Part shown: positions 1 to 9,088 of the stretch, piece after piece
Position numbering within the stretch: the first letter of the stretch is position 1
Layout: every line of letters begins with the position of its first letter
Source: Alphaproteobacteria bacterium
GTDB taxonomy: Bacteria > Pseudomonadota > Alphaproteobacteria > Ferrovibrionales > Ferrovibrionaceae
DNA length: 64,000 nt
NCBI GenBank assembly: GCA_017307375.1
Contig: JAFKFH010000020.1
Span: 89,080-153,079 of the forward strand
Direction of reading: 5' to 3'
The notes under the pieces: generated by a model
Seen by the model: the letters and a program-made list of their open reading frames with translations, nothing else
Database searches by the model: none
What the model was told of the DNA's origin: nothing
Program-made: the position numbers and the translations under genes

Positions 1-854
1 GCGATGACGATGCCCCCGAACACGGCGACGATGCCGACGGCGAGATGCCAGTGCAGCGGTTCGCCGAGGAGGAGCGCCCCGGTCAACGCCGCCGAGATCG
101 GATTGACCGTCACCGAGACGGCCACGCGCGTCGGCGTCGTCCGTTCGAGGGCCAGGGCCCAGAGGTAGAAGGTCAGCGCGCCGCCGAACGCACCGAGATA
201 GGCCGCCGCCAGCCACTGCGGCGGCGCGAAATGCGCAACGGGCGCAAAGCTGCCACGGACGAGCGCGACCAGTGTCAGGCAGGGGGCGCCCGCCCCCATC
301 GCCAGAACGGTAAAGGGAATCGGTCCGGCACGGCGGATGAACGGCTTCGACCAGACGCCGTAGAGTGCCATGCAGAATGCGGCCAGCACCATCAGCAGAT
401 CGCCGCGCCACGCCCCTTCCGGCGCAGCGGCCAAGCCCGAAAGCAAGGCGAGCGCCACGCCCCCCATGGCGATCCCGACACCGAGAAGCTTCCGACCGGT
501 CAGCGCCTCGGTCCCCAGGACTGCCCCGGCGGCCATTGTGAGCAAAGGCAGCGTCGACAAGGCCAGCGCGCCGCGCGCCGCCGTGGTGAAGATCAGCGCG
601 GCGTTGAACAGGATCGGGAACAGGAAGAAGAACAGCAGTCCCAGCCCGGCAATGGCTGGCCAACCGGAGCGATCGGGCCACGGTCCGCCACGCAGGACGG
701 CGATCGGCAGCAGCAATGCGAAGCCGATGACAAAGCGGAACGACCCGATCGCCAGCGGATCGAGCACCAAGGTCAGATATCGCGTCGCGCCGATCGAGGT
801 GCCGCCGAGGCCGCTCGAAAGAATTGCCGCCACCATGCCGCCGAGTTCACCCAT
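1..854 (-). CDS. EamA/DMT-family membrane transporter, 3' end cut by window edge
   Basis: Leftward frame open from the ATG at 854 to the window edge, about 284 codons, so only the last few residues are missing. The product is almost wholly hydrophobic with roughly ten membrane segments and the usual two EamA repeats. The last visible part reads LLLGEPLHWHLAVGIV, the 'GE-x-h-G-hhhG' signature that closes the second EamA repeat. It probably exports a small metabolite or amino acid; the substrate cannot be told. It is divergent from the LysR gene at 927, the usual arrangement of a LysR regulator with a target exporter. The 854 start is the only ATG in frame near the N-terminus. Confidence 0.85.
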   Translation of the reverse strand, partial: MGELGGMVAAILSSGLGGTSIGATRYLTLVLDPLAIGSFRFVIGFALLLPIAVLRGGPWPDRSGWPAIAGLGLLFFFLFPILFNAALIFTTAARGALALSTLPLLTMAAGAVLGTEALTGRKLLGVGIAMGGVALALLSGLAAAPEGAWRGDLLMVLAAFCMALYGVWSKPFIRRAGPIPFTVLAMGAGAPCLTLVALVRGSFAPVAHFAPPQWLAAAYLGAFGGALTFYLWALALERTTPTRVAVSVTVNPISAALTGALLLGEPLHWHLAVGIVAVFGGIVI

Positions 855-879
855 GCGATGGACGATAGCGTGGCGATGC

Positions 880-917
880 CTTATCAATAAAACCACAAGT
901 TAATATCCATCTTATCA
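880..917. promoter_or_regulatory. Divergent DMT/LysR intergenic region with CTTATCA direct repeat
   Basis: The 72-bp spacer between the divergent exporter and LysR genes is conspicuously AT-rich for this genome. It carries CTTATCA twice (880-886 and 911-917), 31 bp apart, about three helical turns. A LysR-type operator is expected in such a spacer; whether this repeat is the operator is an inference. Confidence 0.25.
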
Positions 918-926
918 GCATTCGTT

Positions 927-1781
927 ATGAGCCTCCCGGCCCTCGACCCCGATCTGCTCCGCGCCTTCGTCGCCGTTGCCGACCATCGGTCGTTCACGCG
1001 GGCAGCCGCGGCGCTGAACCGGACGCAGTCGGCCGTCAGCATGCAGATCAGGCGCCTGGAAGACCGGCTGCAGGTCGCGCTGTTTCACCGCAGCAAGGTC
1101 CATGTCGAGCTGAGCCCCGCCGGCGAAGGCCTGCTTGGCTATGCCCGACGCATCCTGTCGCTCGGCGACGAGGCGGTGGGCCGGCTGGCCGAGCGCAAGG
1201 TGGCGGGGCGGGTCCGCCTCGGCGTGATGGACGACTACGGTCAGTCGGTCCTGCCGCCGATCCTGGCCGGTTTCGCGGCCGACTATCCGGCGATCTCTAT
1301 CGAGATGGAAACCGGCCTGACATCGACGATGCCCGCACGGCTGGGCACACGCTTCGATCTCGTGATCGCCATGCACCCGTCAGGGCATGAGGCCGGCGAC
1401 TTGCTGCGGCGGGAACAGGCCGTCTGGGCGGCAGCCCCGCATTGCGCCATCGGGGATAGCGATCCGCTGCCGGTCGCGCTCTATCCGCCGGGCTGCCTGT
1501 TCCGCAAATGGGCGACGGAGGCGCTGGACGCGGCAGGCCGGCCATGGCGCCTCGCCTTCGTCAGCCACAGTGCCGCGGTGGTCGAAGCCGTCACCGCCCA
1601 GGGCCTGGCGGTGACGGTGGTGAAGTCCGGTACGTTTCCGCCCGGCTTGCGGCCACTTTCCGAGCGGGATGGCCTGCCGCCGCTGCCCGCCGCCGAGATC
1701 CGCCTGCACGCGGCGTCAACCCCGTCCGCCGCCGCAATGCGGCTGGCAGACCGCTTGCGGACGACACTGCGAAGCGGCTAA
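927..1781 (+). CDS. LysR-family transcriptional regulator
   Basis: A 284-residue protein of typical LysR length. An N-terminal winged helix-turn-helix spans about residues 8-66 (FTRAAAALNRTQSAVSMQIR recognition region), followed by a periplasmic-binding-protein-like effector domain opening with VRLGVMDDYG. It should bind DNA as a dimer or tetramer and respond to a small ligand. It is divergent from the DMT exporter and 37 bp upstream of the FAD oxidoreductase on the same strand, so either could be its target. No strong ribosome-binding site precedes the ATG, but no other start fits the family N-terminus. Confidence 0.93.
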   Translation: MSLPALDPDLLRAFVAVADHRSFTRAAAALNRTQSAVSMQIRRLEDRLQVALFHRSKVHVELSPAGEGLLGYARRILSLGDEAVGRLAERKVAGRVRLGVMDDYGQSVLPPILAGFAADYPAISIEMETGLTSTMPARLGTRFDLVIAMHPSGHEAGDLLRREQAVWAAAPHCAIGDSDPLPVALYPPGCLFRKWATEALDAAGRPWRLAFVSHSAAVVEAVTAQGLAVTVVKSGTFPPGLRPLSERDGLPPLPAAEIRLHAASTPSAAAMRLADRLRTTLRSG

Positions 1782-1818
1782 CCATCGCGGGCCCCGACCG
1801 TTCGAGTTCGAGACGACG

Positions 1819-3105
1819 ATGCCCGACTACATCGACAGCTATTACGCCCGCACCCTGGCGAGCACCACCGAGCGCCGTGCCCTCGCCGGCCGGCACGCGG
1901 CCGATGTCTGCATCGTCGGCGGGGGACTGGCCGGGCTGACGACCGCGCTGGAACTGCGCCGGCGCGGTCTTTCGGTCGTCCTGCTGGAAGCCCACGCCGT
2001 GGGCTGGGGGGCGTCGGGCCGCAACGGCGGGTTCGTCAGTGCCGGCTTCGCCCGCAGCCTGTCGTCGATCGAAGCCGCCGTGGGCACCGATGCGGCACGC
2101 GAGCTCTACCGGATGTCGATCGAAGGCGTCGGCATCGTCGAGGCCAATATCCGCGACCACGGCATCGCCGAGGCCAGGCCGGTCCGGGGCATCTTCAAGG
2201 TGATCCGCTACGACGACGCGGCGGGGCTGCAGGCCCAGCGCGCCCGGCTGATCCGTGACTTCGGCCACACGCTCGACTATTGGCCGACCGCCCGCGTGCG
2301 CGAGACCCTGCGGTCGCAACGCTACCATCAGGCCCTGCTCGACAACGACGCCTTCCACATTCATCCGCTGAACTATGTGCGCGGCCTGGCAGCGGCGGTC
2401 GAACGACAGGGCGGGCAGATCCACGATCGTTCGCCCGTCGCCGCGCTTGATCTGGCGGGGCCCGAGAAGATCGTGCGCACGGCCGCCGGCGAAGTGCGCG
2501 CCCGCCACGTCGTGATGGCCTGCGGCGGGTATACCGGCACTCTGATCCCGCGGCTGCGTCGCAGCCACCTGCCGATCGCGACCTACGTGCTGGCGACCGA
2601 GCCGGCGCGCGAGCGGCTGGCCGAGGTGATCCGGACCCGGGCCGCCGCGCTCGACGATCGCCGGGCCGGCGACTATTACCGCCTCGTCGACGACGGCGCG
2701 CGATTGCTGTGGGGCGGGCGCATCACCACGCAGACCAGCGAGCCGCGCCAGTTGGCCACCCTGTTGCGTCGCACGATGATCGACACCTATCCGCAGCTCG
2801 CCGATCTCCGGGTCGAACTGGCCTGGTCGGGGCTGATGTCCTATGCCCGCCACCTGATGCCGCAGATCGGGCAGTTGCAGGACGGAGTCTGGTATTGCAT
2901 GGGATTCGGCGGCCACGGGCTGAACACGACCGCGATCGGCGGCCGGGTGATCGCCGAGGCGATCGCCGGCGACGGCGGCCGCATCCGCCATTTCGCGCCG
3001 TTCGGCCTGGCCTGGAACGGTGGCCCGTTCGGCGTCGTCGCCGCCCAGTTGACCTATTGGACCTATCAGGGCCTCGACTGGCTGCGCGAGCGCCGAGCCG
3101 CCTAA
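1819..3105 (+). CDS. FAD-dependent amine/amino-acid oxidase (DadA/PuuB-like)
   Basis: A 428-residue flavoprotein of the DAO superfamily. The dinucleotide-binding GGGLAG motif is at residues 34-39, followed by the ALEL...VVLLEA strand and the GASGRNGGF stretch typical of gamma-glutamylputrescine oxidase and glycine-oxidase relatives. The C-terminal FAD-closing motif GFGGHG lies near residues 362-367. It likely oxidises a C-N bond of an amine or amino acid. The start at 1819 is chosen because the family N-terminus begins there; an upstream in-frame extension would read back into the LysR gene. A polyamine-type ABC importer converges from downstream, overlapping by 4 bp at the stop codons, which supports an amine substrate. 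The exact substrate is inferred only. Confidence 0.85.
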   Translation: MPDYIDSYYARTLASTTERRALAGRHAADVCIVGGGLAGLTTALELRRRGLSVVLLEAHAVGWGASGRNGGFVSAGFARSLSSIEAAVGTDAARELYRMSIEGVGIVEANIRDHGIAEARPVRGIFKVIRYDDAAGLQAQRARLIRDFGHTLDYWPTARVRETLRSQRYHQALLDNDAFHIHPLNYVRGLAAAVERQGGQIHDRSPVAALDLAGPEKIVRTAAGEVRARHVVMACGGYTGTLIPRLRRSHLPIATYVLATEPARERLAEVIRTRAAALDDRRAGDYYRLVDDGARLLWGGRITTQTSEPRQLATLLRRTMIDTYPQLADLRVELAWSGLMSYARHLMPQIGQLQDGVWYCMGFGGHGLNTTAIGGRVIAEAIAGDGGRIRHFAPFGLAWNGGPFGVVAAQLTYWTYQGLDWLRERRAA

Positions 3106-3905
3106 TCCTCGCGCGGCGACCACGCGCCCAGCAGCTTGGGCAGGTCGCCGAAGCGGGCGACGAGCCCGAAGACCACGGCAGCGATCACGACGAACAGCAC
3201 GGCCACCGCCGCCATGGTCGGCGTATAGCCGTAGCGCAGCGAATTGAAGATGCGGATCGGCAGGGTTTCCACCGTGAAGCCGACGGTCATGTAGGCGACG
3301 ATGTATTCGTTCAGCGACAGCACGAAGGCGAAGGCGAAACCCGAGATCATGTAGGGCAGGATCAGCGGCAGGACGACGGTGCGCAGGATCGTGGGCTCGT
3401 CCGCCCCCATCGTCGCCGCCGCCTCGACCAGCGAGCCGTCGATCGCCTCGAACCCGAGCGTCAGGGTGACCAGTGGCAGGGTGACGAAGAAGATGCCGTG
3501 GCTGATCACCACTGTCCAGGCCGCGCCGTAGAATCCGGCGGCATTCCAGAAGCTGAGGAACCCGAGCGCCGTGATCACCGGCGGCAGCACGAACGGGGCG
3601 AAGCCCAGCAGTTGCACGAGGCGCGCCCACGGCGCATGCCGCCGCCACAGGAACCAGGCCAGCGGCAGGGCGACGATCACGGCCAGCGCCGCCGAGGCCA
3701 GTGCGATGCCGAGCGAGGCGAAGAGCGCATTGCGCCAGCCGGCCTCTGCGAAGATCTCGCCATACCAGGCGAGCGAGAAGCCCTGCGGCGGGAAGGTCAG
3801 CGACTTCTTCTCGTTGATCGAGACCCCGGCCACGACGGCCAGCGGCGCGGCCAGCAATAGTGCCATGGCCGCGAGGAACAGACGGATGGCGAAACGGGCG
3901 ATCAC
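3102..3905 (-). CDS. ABC transporter permease, PotC-type
   Basis: A 267-residue inner-membrane permease with about six transmembrane helices. It has the EAA-loop region ('EAAATMGADEPTILRTVVLPLI') characteristic of binding-protein-dependent permeases of the spermidine/putrescine class. The start is taken as GTG at 3905, whose GTGA overlaps the TGA of the upstream permease. This gives the normal PotC length and removes a non-homologous N-terminal extension. It is the last gene of a four-gene leftward operon (binding protein, ATPase, PotB-type, PotC-type). Confidence 0.9.
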   Translation of the reverse strand: MIARFAIRLFLAAMALLLAAPLAVVAGVSINEKKSLTFPPQGFSLAWYGEIFAEAGWRNALFASLGIALASAALAVIVALPLAWFLWRRHAPWARLVQLLGFAPFVLPPVITALGFLSFWNAAGFYGAAWTVVISHGIFFVTLPLVTLTLGFEAIDGSLVEAAATMGADEPTILRTVVLPLILPYMISGFAFAFVLSLNEYIVAYMTVGFTVETLPIRIFNSLRYGYTPTMAAVAVLFVVIAAVVFGLVARFGDLPKLLGAWSPRED

Positions 3906-4756
3906 GTCCGTCCCTCCTTCTGGCCGAGCAGGGTCGAGAGGACGACGAGGGCGAGCGAGACCAGGACCAGGAACACCGCCATCGCCGCGGCGAACGGCAT
4001 GTTCGACTGATAGATCGCCTGGTCGGTGATCAGCACCGACAAGGTCCATTGCTGCGGGCGGCCGAGCAACTGGGGCAGCAGGTAAGACCCAAGGGCGAAG
4101 ACGAAGACCATGATGACGGTGGCGAGGATCGCGTTGCGCAGCGCCGGCACGACGACGGTGAAGAACGAGCGCAGCGGCGAAGCGCCGAGCGTACGCGCCG
4201 CCTCGGTCAGCGTCGGGTCGAGCCGCGACAGCGAGGGGTAGAGCACCAGCACCGCATAGGGAAATGCCTGGTAGGTCATGCCGGTCAGCACCGCGCCGAA
4301 CCCGGGCGACAGCGACACCGGCTGGTCCATCAGCCCGATCAGCACCAGCAGGTTGGTGACGCCGGCCGTGCGCGACAACAGCGTCGACCAGGAAAAGCCG
4401 ATGATCACCTCGGACAGCGACAGCACCGCCAGCAGGAAGACCAGCCAGGGCACCTGCTGGCGCCGCCGCATCCGCGACAGCAGGTAGGTGAAGGGAAAGG
4501 CAAGCGCCACGGCGATGACCGCGACGAGTAGCGCCAGGCCGAGCGAGAAGCCGAGGACATTGCCGAAGAACGCGGTAAGGAACCGGGCGTAGTTGGCCAG
4601 GACGAAGTCGGGCTGGTAGAACCCGCCCGGTACCCGCCGGAAGAACGACACCGCCAGCATCAGCCCGAAGGGCAGCACGAAGAACAGCACCAGCATCAGC
4701 GCCGGCCAGGCGATCGGCGCATAGTCGACGAGGCGTCGCGGCGCGGTCCGGATCAT
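3902..4756 (-). CDS. ABC transporter permease, PotB-type
   Basis: A 284-residue permease with about six membrane helices. The EAA motif appears as 'EAARTLGASPLRSFFTVVVPAL', which docks the ATPase. The ATG at 4756 overlaps the ATPase stop as ATGA and the gene ends in a GTGA overlap with the next permease, so all subunits look translationally coupled. Length and N-terminus (MIRTAPRRLVDYAPIAWP) match PotB-like permeases; longer in-frame extensions upstream are antisense-like sequence and were discarded. Confidence 0.9.
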   Translation of the reverse strand: MIRTAPRRLVDYAPIAWPALMLVLFFVLPFGLMLAVSFFRRVPGGFYQPDFVLANYARFLTAFFGNVLGFSLGLALLVAVIAVALAFPFTYLLSRMRRRQQVPWLVFLLAVLSLSEVIIGFSWSTLLSRTAGVTNLLVLIGLMDQPVSLSPGFGAVLTGMTYQAFPYAVLVLYPSLSRLDPTLTEAARTLGASPLRSFFTVVVPALRNAILATVIMVFVFALGSYLLPQLLGRPQQWTLSVLITDQAIYQSNMPFAAAMAVFLVLVSLALVVLSTLLGQKEGRT

Positions 4757-5793
4757 GGCGACAGCACGACGCAGGCGGCGGCCGGCAACTCGACGAAGAC
4801 CCCGGCGCCGGGCCGCAGCTCCGGCAGATCGGCGGGCGGCATCACCAGGATCAGTTCCTGGCCCGCGGCATCGAGGCGCATCTCGACGGTGGCCCCGAGG
4901 TCGCGAATGAAGGTCACGCATGCGGCGACCCGGTTCTCGCCACCACCCTCGGCATGCAGCCTGAGGTTTTCCGGCCGCACCGAGATCGCCGTGGCACCGC
5001 CGGCGGGCAGGCCGGGCACCGAGATTTCGCCGGCAGGCAGCCCCAGCCGGCCGGGGGCGACGACCTGGCCCTGCAGCAGGTTGGTCGTGCCGATGAAATC
5101 GGCGACGAAGGCATTGACCGGGTGGCAATAGACCTCGACCGGCGGGGCGGCCTGCTGGATGCGGCCGGCCGACATGACGACGACCAGGTCGGCCATCGTC
5201 ATCGCCTCGCGCTGATCGTGGGTCACGACGATCGTGGTGATGCCCAGGCGCTCCTGCAACAGCTTCAGCTCGATCTGCATCGCCTCGCGCAGCTTGGCAT
5301 CGAGGGCCGAAAGCGGTTCGTCGAGCAGGAACAGCTTGGGCTTCAGCGCCAGGGCGCGGGCGATGGCGACGCGCTGGCGCTGTCCGCCGGACAGCCGCGA
5401 CACCGGCCGGTCGGCGATACCCGGCAGGCGCACGAGGTCGAGCAGCCGCGTCACCTCGGCCGCCTGATCCGCCTTCGAGGCCCCGCGGATGCGCAACGGA
5501 TAGGCGATGTTCTCGCCGACGCTGAGATGCGGGAACAGCGCCAGCGACTGGAACACCATGCCGAAATCGCGCCGGTGCGCCGGCAGGTCGGTGATGTCGG
5601 CGCCGTCGAGCCGGATGCGACCGGCACTGGGCAGGTCGAGGCCCGCGACCAGCCGGAGCAGCGTGGTCTTGCCGCAGCCGGACGGCCCCAGCAGGCAGAC
5701 GAACTTGCCCTGCGGGATCGTCAGCGACAGTTCATGCAGCGCGACGACGGTGCCGAAGGACTTGGCGATCCCGTCAAGAACCAGACCGGACAT
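4753..5793 (-). CDS. ABC transporter ATPase, PotA-type
   Basis: A 346-residue ATPase of the polyamine/iron importer class. Walker A GPSGCGKTT starts at residue 36, the Q-loop is in FGMVFQSLALFPHL, the signature LSGGQRQR lies near 134-141 and Walker B LFLLDEP near 154-160. After the ATPase core, a C-terminal TOBE-like beta domain of about 100 residues contains ISVRPENLRL, as in PotA/UgpC. The ATG at 5793 is preferred because GGTGGAG sits about 7 bases upstream; an in-frame GTG four codons earlier at 5805 would place that Shine-Dalgarno inside the gene. It powers import through the two coupled permeases. Confidence 0.92.
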   Translation of the reverse strand: MSGLVLDGIAKSFGTVVALHELSLTIPQGKFVCLLGPSGCGKTTLLRLVAGLDLPSAGRIRLDGADITDLPAHRRDFGMVFQSLALFPHLSVGENIAYPLRIRGASKADQAAEVTRLLDLVRLPGIADRPVSRLSGGQRQRVAIARALALKPKLFLLDEPLSALDAKLREAMQIELKLLQERLGITTIVVTHDQREAMTMADLVVVMSAGRIQQAAPPVEVYCHPVNAFVADFIGTTNLLQGQVVAPGRLGLPAGEISVPGLPAGGATAISVRPENLRLHAEGGGENRVAACVTFIRDLGATVEMRLDAAGQELILVMPPADLPELRPGAGVFVELPAAACVVLSP

Positions 5794-5850
5794 GGCTATC
5801 TCCACCAGAACCAGTCGCTGCCCCGGCGACGGCCGGGGCAGCGACGGGCG

Positions 5851-6927
5851 TCAACCGACGATCAGCTCGGTCCACTTCTGGGCGAGCCAGTCTTCCTTGG
5901 CCTGGTAGAGGTCGTAGCGCGGGATGATCGGCGGGATTTCCGAGGACACCGCGGCAAACTCCGCGTCGGTCAGGTCGGTCAGCTTGCGCGGGATGGTCGG
6001 CGAGGTGCCGACCTTGCGCGACAGCAGCGCCTGGATCTTGGGCTGCGACATGTAGTCGATGAAGACCTGCGCGGCGTCGAGCGCAGTCGATGCCTTCGAC
6101 ACCGCCCAACTGCCGGCATCGTTGATCCCGCCTTCCTTGGGAAAGGTCGAGCGCACCGGCTGGCCGTCGCCGGCGGCGAGCGAGGTGACGTCGTGATAGT
6201 ACTGGCCCATCGGGATCTCGCCGGCCTTCAAGGCTTGCTCGAACTGCGCCTCGTCGCGATACCACAGCTTCACGTTCGGCTTCAGTTCGGCCAGCTTGGC
6301 CATCACCTTCAGGATGCCCTCGTCGGTATCGAGCACCTTGGTGCCGCCGAAGAAGGTCGCCGCGGTCACTTCGAGCAGGAACGAATTGTTGACCAGCGCG
6401 AGCAGGCCGAGCTGGTTCTTGAGCTTGGCGTCCCACATCTCCGCCCAGGAAGTCGGTGCGGCCGGGAATACCTTCGTGTTGGAGACCAGCGTGATGTACC
6501 AGGAAACCGCACCGACGCCGGCAATCCGGCCGTCCGGATACTTGTTGACCAGATGCGGCAGCACGGCCTCGGCATGCGGGATCTTCTTCAGGTCCAGCGG
6601 GGCCCAGAGGTCGACGGTCATGCCCTTCAGCATCGAGGTCTGGGCGATCATCGAGACGTCGGCCGGCGCCTGTCGGGCGCGGGCAGCCTGTTCGAGCTGG
6701 ACGAGCCAGGCGGCCCCCGTGGGCTCGGCGATCGATTCGACGGCGATGCCCGAGGCCTTGGTGAACTCCGGGAAGATGTGCTTGTCGAACGAATCCTTGA
6801 AGTAGCCGCCATAGACGCCGATCTTGAGCGACTTGGCCTGGGCCTTGGCGATATGGGGCAAGCCGAGCGCGGCAACGGCGGCGCCCGAGGCGGCGAGGAA
6901 ACCGCGCCGACCGATCGTGGTCTTCAT
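5851..6927 (-). CDS. Extracellular solute-binding protein, polyamine/spermidine type, Tat-exported
   Basis: A 358-residue periplasmic binding protein. The N-terminus carries a twin-arginine signal (RRGFLAAS, residues 7-14) with a hydrophobic stretch ending near AKAQA at residue 31. The mature part resembles PotD/PotF-like proteins (LKIGVYGGYFKDSF, later EGGINDAGSWAVSKAS). It should capture a cationic or organic solute and deliver it to the PotB/PotC-type permeases encoded just downstream. The ATG at 6927 is chosen because the Tat motif starts right after it and GGGAGAAC precedes it. It is the first gene of the operon and divergent from the ureohydrolase gene, 187 bp away. Confidence 0.9.
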   Translation of the reverse strand: MKTTIGRRGFLAASGAAVAALGLPHIAKAQAKSLKIGVYGGYFKDSFDKHIFPEFTKASGIAVESIAEPTGAAWLVQLEQAARARQAPADVSMIAQTSMLKGMTVDLWAPLDLKKIPHAEAVLPHLVNKYPDGRIAGVGAVSWYITLVSNTKVFPAAPTSWAEMWDAKLKNQLGLLALVNNSFLLEVTAATFFGGTKVLDTDEGILKVMAKLAELKPNVKLWYRDEAQFEQALKAGEIPMGQYYHDVTSLAAGDGQPVRSTFPKEGGINDAGSWAVSKASTALDAAQVFIDYMSQPKIQALLSRKVGTSPTIPRKLTDLTDAEFAAVSSEIPPIIPRYDLYQAKEDWLAQKWTELIVG

Positions 6928-7114
6928 CGTTTTGTTCTCCCTGTTATCGGGCGGCCTTGCGTCTGCCACCCGCAGTAAGGGAAACGATCCCGCCGACGCC
7001 ACCGCGGAAACATCACGATCTGTCGAATTTCAGTTTGAAGAACATCGAAGAAACGCCGCCCGGAACCGGCGTAAGAAAGAAGCAATCGTCGACGCCAGAG
7101 AGGACTCGCCCGCG

Positions 7115-8170
7115 ATGACCGATCCAGCCAAGCTCGAAGAACTGCGCCGCCGCTTCGGCAACGCGGCCGGCGGCGACATCCTCGATCCCGAATTCCGCCG
7201 CGTCGCCGATCTTCAGTTCAAGGACGGCGACAAGCGCGCCTGGCCGTTCGCCGGCGCCGCCACCCTGCTCGATGCGCCCTACCGCCCCGACGCGCTTGAC
7301 CTGCCCGACCTCGGCGGCATCGAGGTGGCGCTGATCGGCGTGCCGATGGACCTCGGCGTCACCAACCGGGCCGGCGCCCGCCTCGGGCCCCGGGCCGTGC
7401 GCGCCGTCGAGCGCATCGGCCCCTATGAGCATGTGCTGCGCATGGTCCCGTCGGCAGACGCGCGGGTTGCCGATATCGGCGACGTGCCGATGCAGAGCCG
7501 GTTCAGTCTCGACCAGTGCCATATCGACATCGAGGCCTGCTTCACCCGCATCGTCAATGCCGGCGTGATCCCGCTGGCGGTCGGCGGCGACCATTCGATC
7601 ACGGCCTCGATCCTGCGCGCGATCGGGCGCGACCGCCCGGTGGGGCTGGTCCATTTCGACGCCCATTGCGACACCAGCGGCATGTACGAGGGCGCCAAGT
7701 TCCACCACGGCGGCCCGTTCCGCCATGCCGTGCTCGACGGTTCGATCGATCCGGAACGCACGATCCAGATCGGCATCCGCGGCGGTGCCGAATATCTCTG
7801 GGAATTCTCCTATGCCAGCGGCATGACGGTGATCCACGCCGAGGACGTGCCGGGGATGGGAATACCGGCAATCATCGAGAAGACGCGGCAGGTGGTGGGG
7901 GACGGGCCGGTCTATGTCTCATTCGACGTCGACTGCCTCGACCCCGCCTTCGCACCCGGCACCGGTACCCCCGAGATCGGGGGCTTGAGCACGCGCGAGA
8001 CCCTGGCGATCCTGCGCGGCCTCGTCGGCCTCGACATCGTCGGCGGCGACGTGGTCGAAGTGGCGCCGCAATACGACGGCACGACCAACACCGCCCAGGC
8101 CGGCGCGCAAATGCTGTTCGAGATCTTCTGCCTGGCCGCCGGCACGGTGAAGCGCCGCCGCGGCGGCTGA
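7115..8170 (+). CDS. Agmatinase/arginase-family ureohydrolase
   Basis: A 351-residue hydrolase with all six binuclear-metal ligands of the family: GGDHS (H160), FDAHCDT (D182, H184, D186) and SFDVDCLDP (D271, D273). The late EVAPQYD segment supplies the acidic residue seen in arginase-like enzymes. Such enzymes remove urea from guanidino compounds such as agmatine, guanidinobutyrate, or guanidine itself. The roughly 45-residue N-terminal extension before the core is typical of several non-agmatine members, so a substrate other than agmatine is possible. It is divergent from the polyamine-type importer, which suggests uptake and hydrolysis are linked. The start at 7115 has GAGAGGA about 10 bases upstream. 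Confidence 0.9.
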   Translation: MTDPAKLEELRRRFGNAAGGDILDPEFRRVADLQFKDGDKRAWPFAGAATLLDAPYRPDALDLPDLGGIEVALIGVPMDLGVTNRAGARLGPRAVRAVERIGPYEHVLRMVPSADARVADIGDVPMQSRFSLDQCHIDIEACFTRIVNAGVIPLAVGGDHSITASILRAIGRDRPVGLVHFDAHCDTSGMYEGAKFHHGGPFRHAVLDGSIDPERTIQIGIRGGAEYLWEFSYASGMTVIHAEDVPGMGIPAIIEKTRQVVGDGPVYVSFDVDCLDPAFAPGTGTPEIGGLSTRETLAILRGLVGLDIVGGDVVEVAPQYDGTTNTAQAGAQMLFEIFCLAAGTVKRRRGG

Positions 8171-9076
8171 CTATCCGGCGGCCTGCCTGACCTCCTCGGC
8201 CAGCAGTTCGAGGAACAGGGTAACGATCGCGTTGTCGCTGCGCGTGTTGTCGTAGGCGGCCTGGAACGACGCCTGATAGCCGAACAGCGACGGGCGTATC
8301 GGGCGCATCAGCCCCGCAGCCTCGAAGCGGCGGGCGTAATGTTCGGGCAGATAGCCGAGATAGGCGCCCGACAGGATCAGCCGCGCCTCGGCCTCCATGT
8401 CCGAAACGGTGGCCGAGGCGGCACCCAGCGCGAAGATCTTGAGGTCGCGCTGGCCCCAGTAGCCCCGGGCGACCACGCGGTAGCGCCGGACCTCGTCGAT
8501 GTCGATGTCGGCATCGTCGACCGTGAACAGCGGATGGCCGCGGCCGCAATAGAACTTCTGGCTTTCCACGTAGAGCGGAAGATAGGCAAGGCCCAGCGCC
8601 AGCCGGGGAAAACCCGAGATCGCGACGTGGAGCTGCCCGGCGATGACGTCGCGCAACAGTTCCGCCGGCGAACGGGTTACGATCGAGAGCGCCACTTCCG
8701 GCGCCGCCTCGGCAAAGCGGGCGAAGACCTTTTCGAGCGGCAGCTGCGGATCGGTGATGGTGTTGTCGACGAGGCCGAGGGCCAGCGTGCCGGTCATCCG
8801 CTGCTTCAGGCCGCGGATGCGGGCGTCGAAGCGCTCGACCGCCCCGAACAGCCGGCGGCCCTCGTCATAGACCGCCTGCCCTTCCGGGGTGACCTCGAAC
8901 CCTGATCGGCCGCGCTTGCACAAGACCACGCCCAGCCGCGTCTCCAGCGTCGAAACATGGGTCGAGATGGTCGAAAGCGACAGGTTCAGCTCACCCTGCG
9001 CGGCGGCAAAGCCACCGGCCTCGACGATCGTCATGAACAGGCGCAGCAGGCGGATGTCGGCAGTGTCCAGGGCCAT
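8171..9076 (-). CDS. LysR-family transcriptional regulator
   Basis: A 301-residue LysR protein. The winged helix-turn-helix covers about residues 8-66 (AAAQGELNLSLSTISTHVS), then an effector-binding domain begins at GTLALGLVDN. It lies 12 bp downstream of the formylglycine-generating-enzyme gene on the same strand, so it is probably the last gene of the sulfatase operon. Its stop codon abuts the stop of the convergent ureohydrolase without a gap, leaving no room for a terminator outside coding sequence. Regulation of the sulfatase genes or of the ureohydrolase is plausible but not shown. Confidence 0.93.
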   Translation of the reverse strand: MALDTADIRLLRLFMTIVEAGGFAAAQGELNLSLSTISTHVSTLETRLGVVLCKRGRSGFEVTPEGQAVYDEGRRLFGAVERFDARIRGLKQRMTGTLALGLVDNTITDPQLPLEKVFARFAEAAPEVALSIVTRSPAELLRDVIAGQLHVAISGFPRLALGLAYLPLYVESQKFYCGRGHPLFTVDDADIDIDEVRRYRVVARGYWGQRDLKIFALGAASATVSDMEAEARLILSGAYLGYLPEHYARRFEAAGLMRPIRPSLFGYQASFQAAYDNTRSDNAIVTLFLELLAEEVRQAAG

Positions 9077-9088
9077 GGCGGCCCCAGT

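Noticed and set aside
6928..7114. Possible guanidine riboswitch before the ureohydrolase gene
   Set aside because: I looked for the paired ACGR-loop hairpins and other known guanidine motifs in this leader and saw none.
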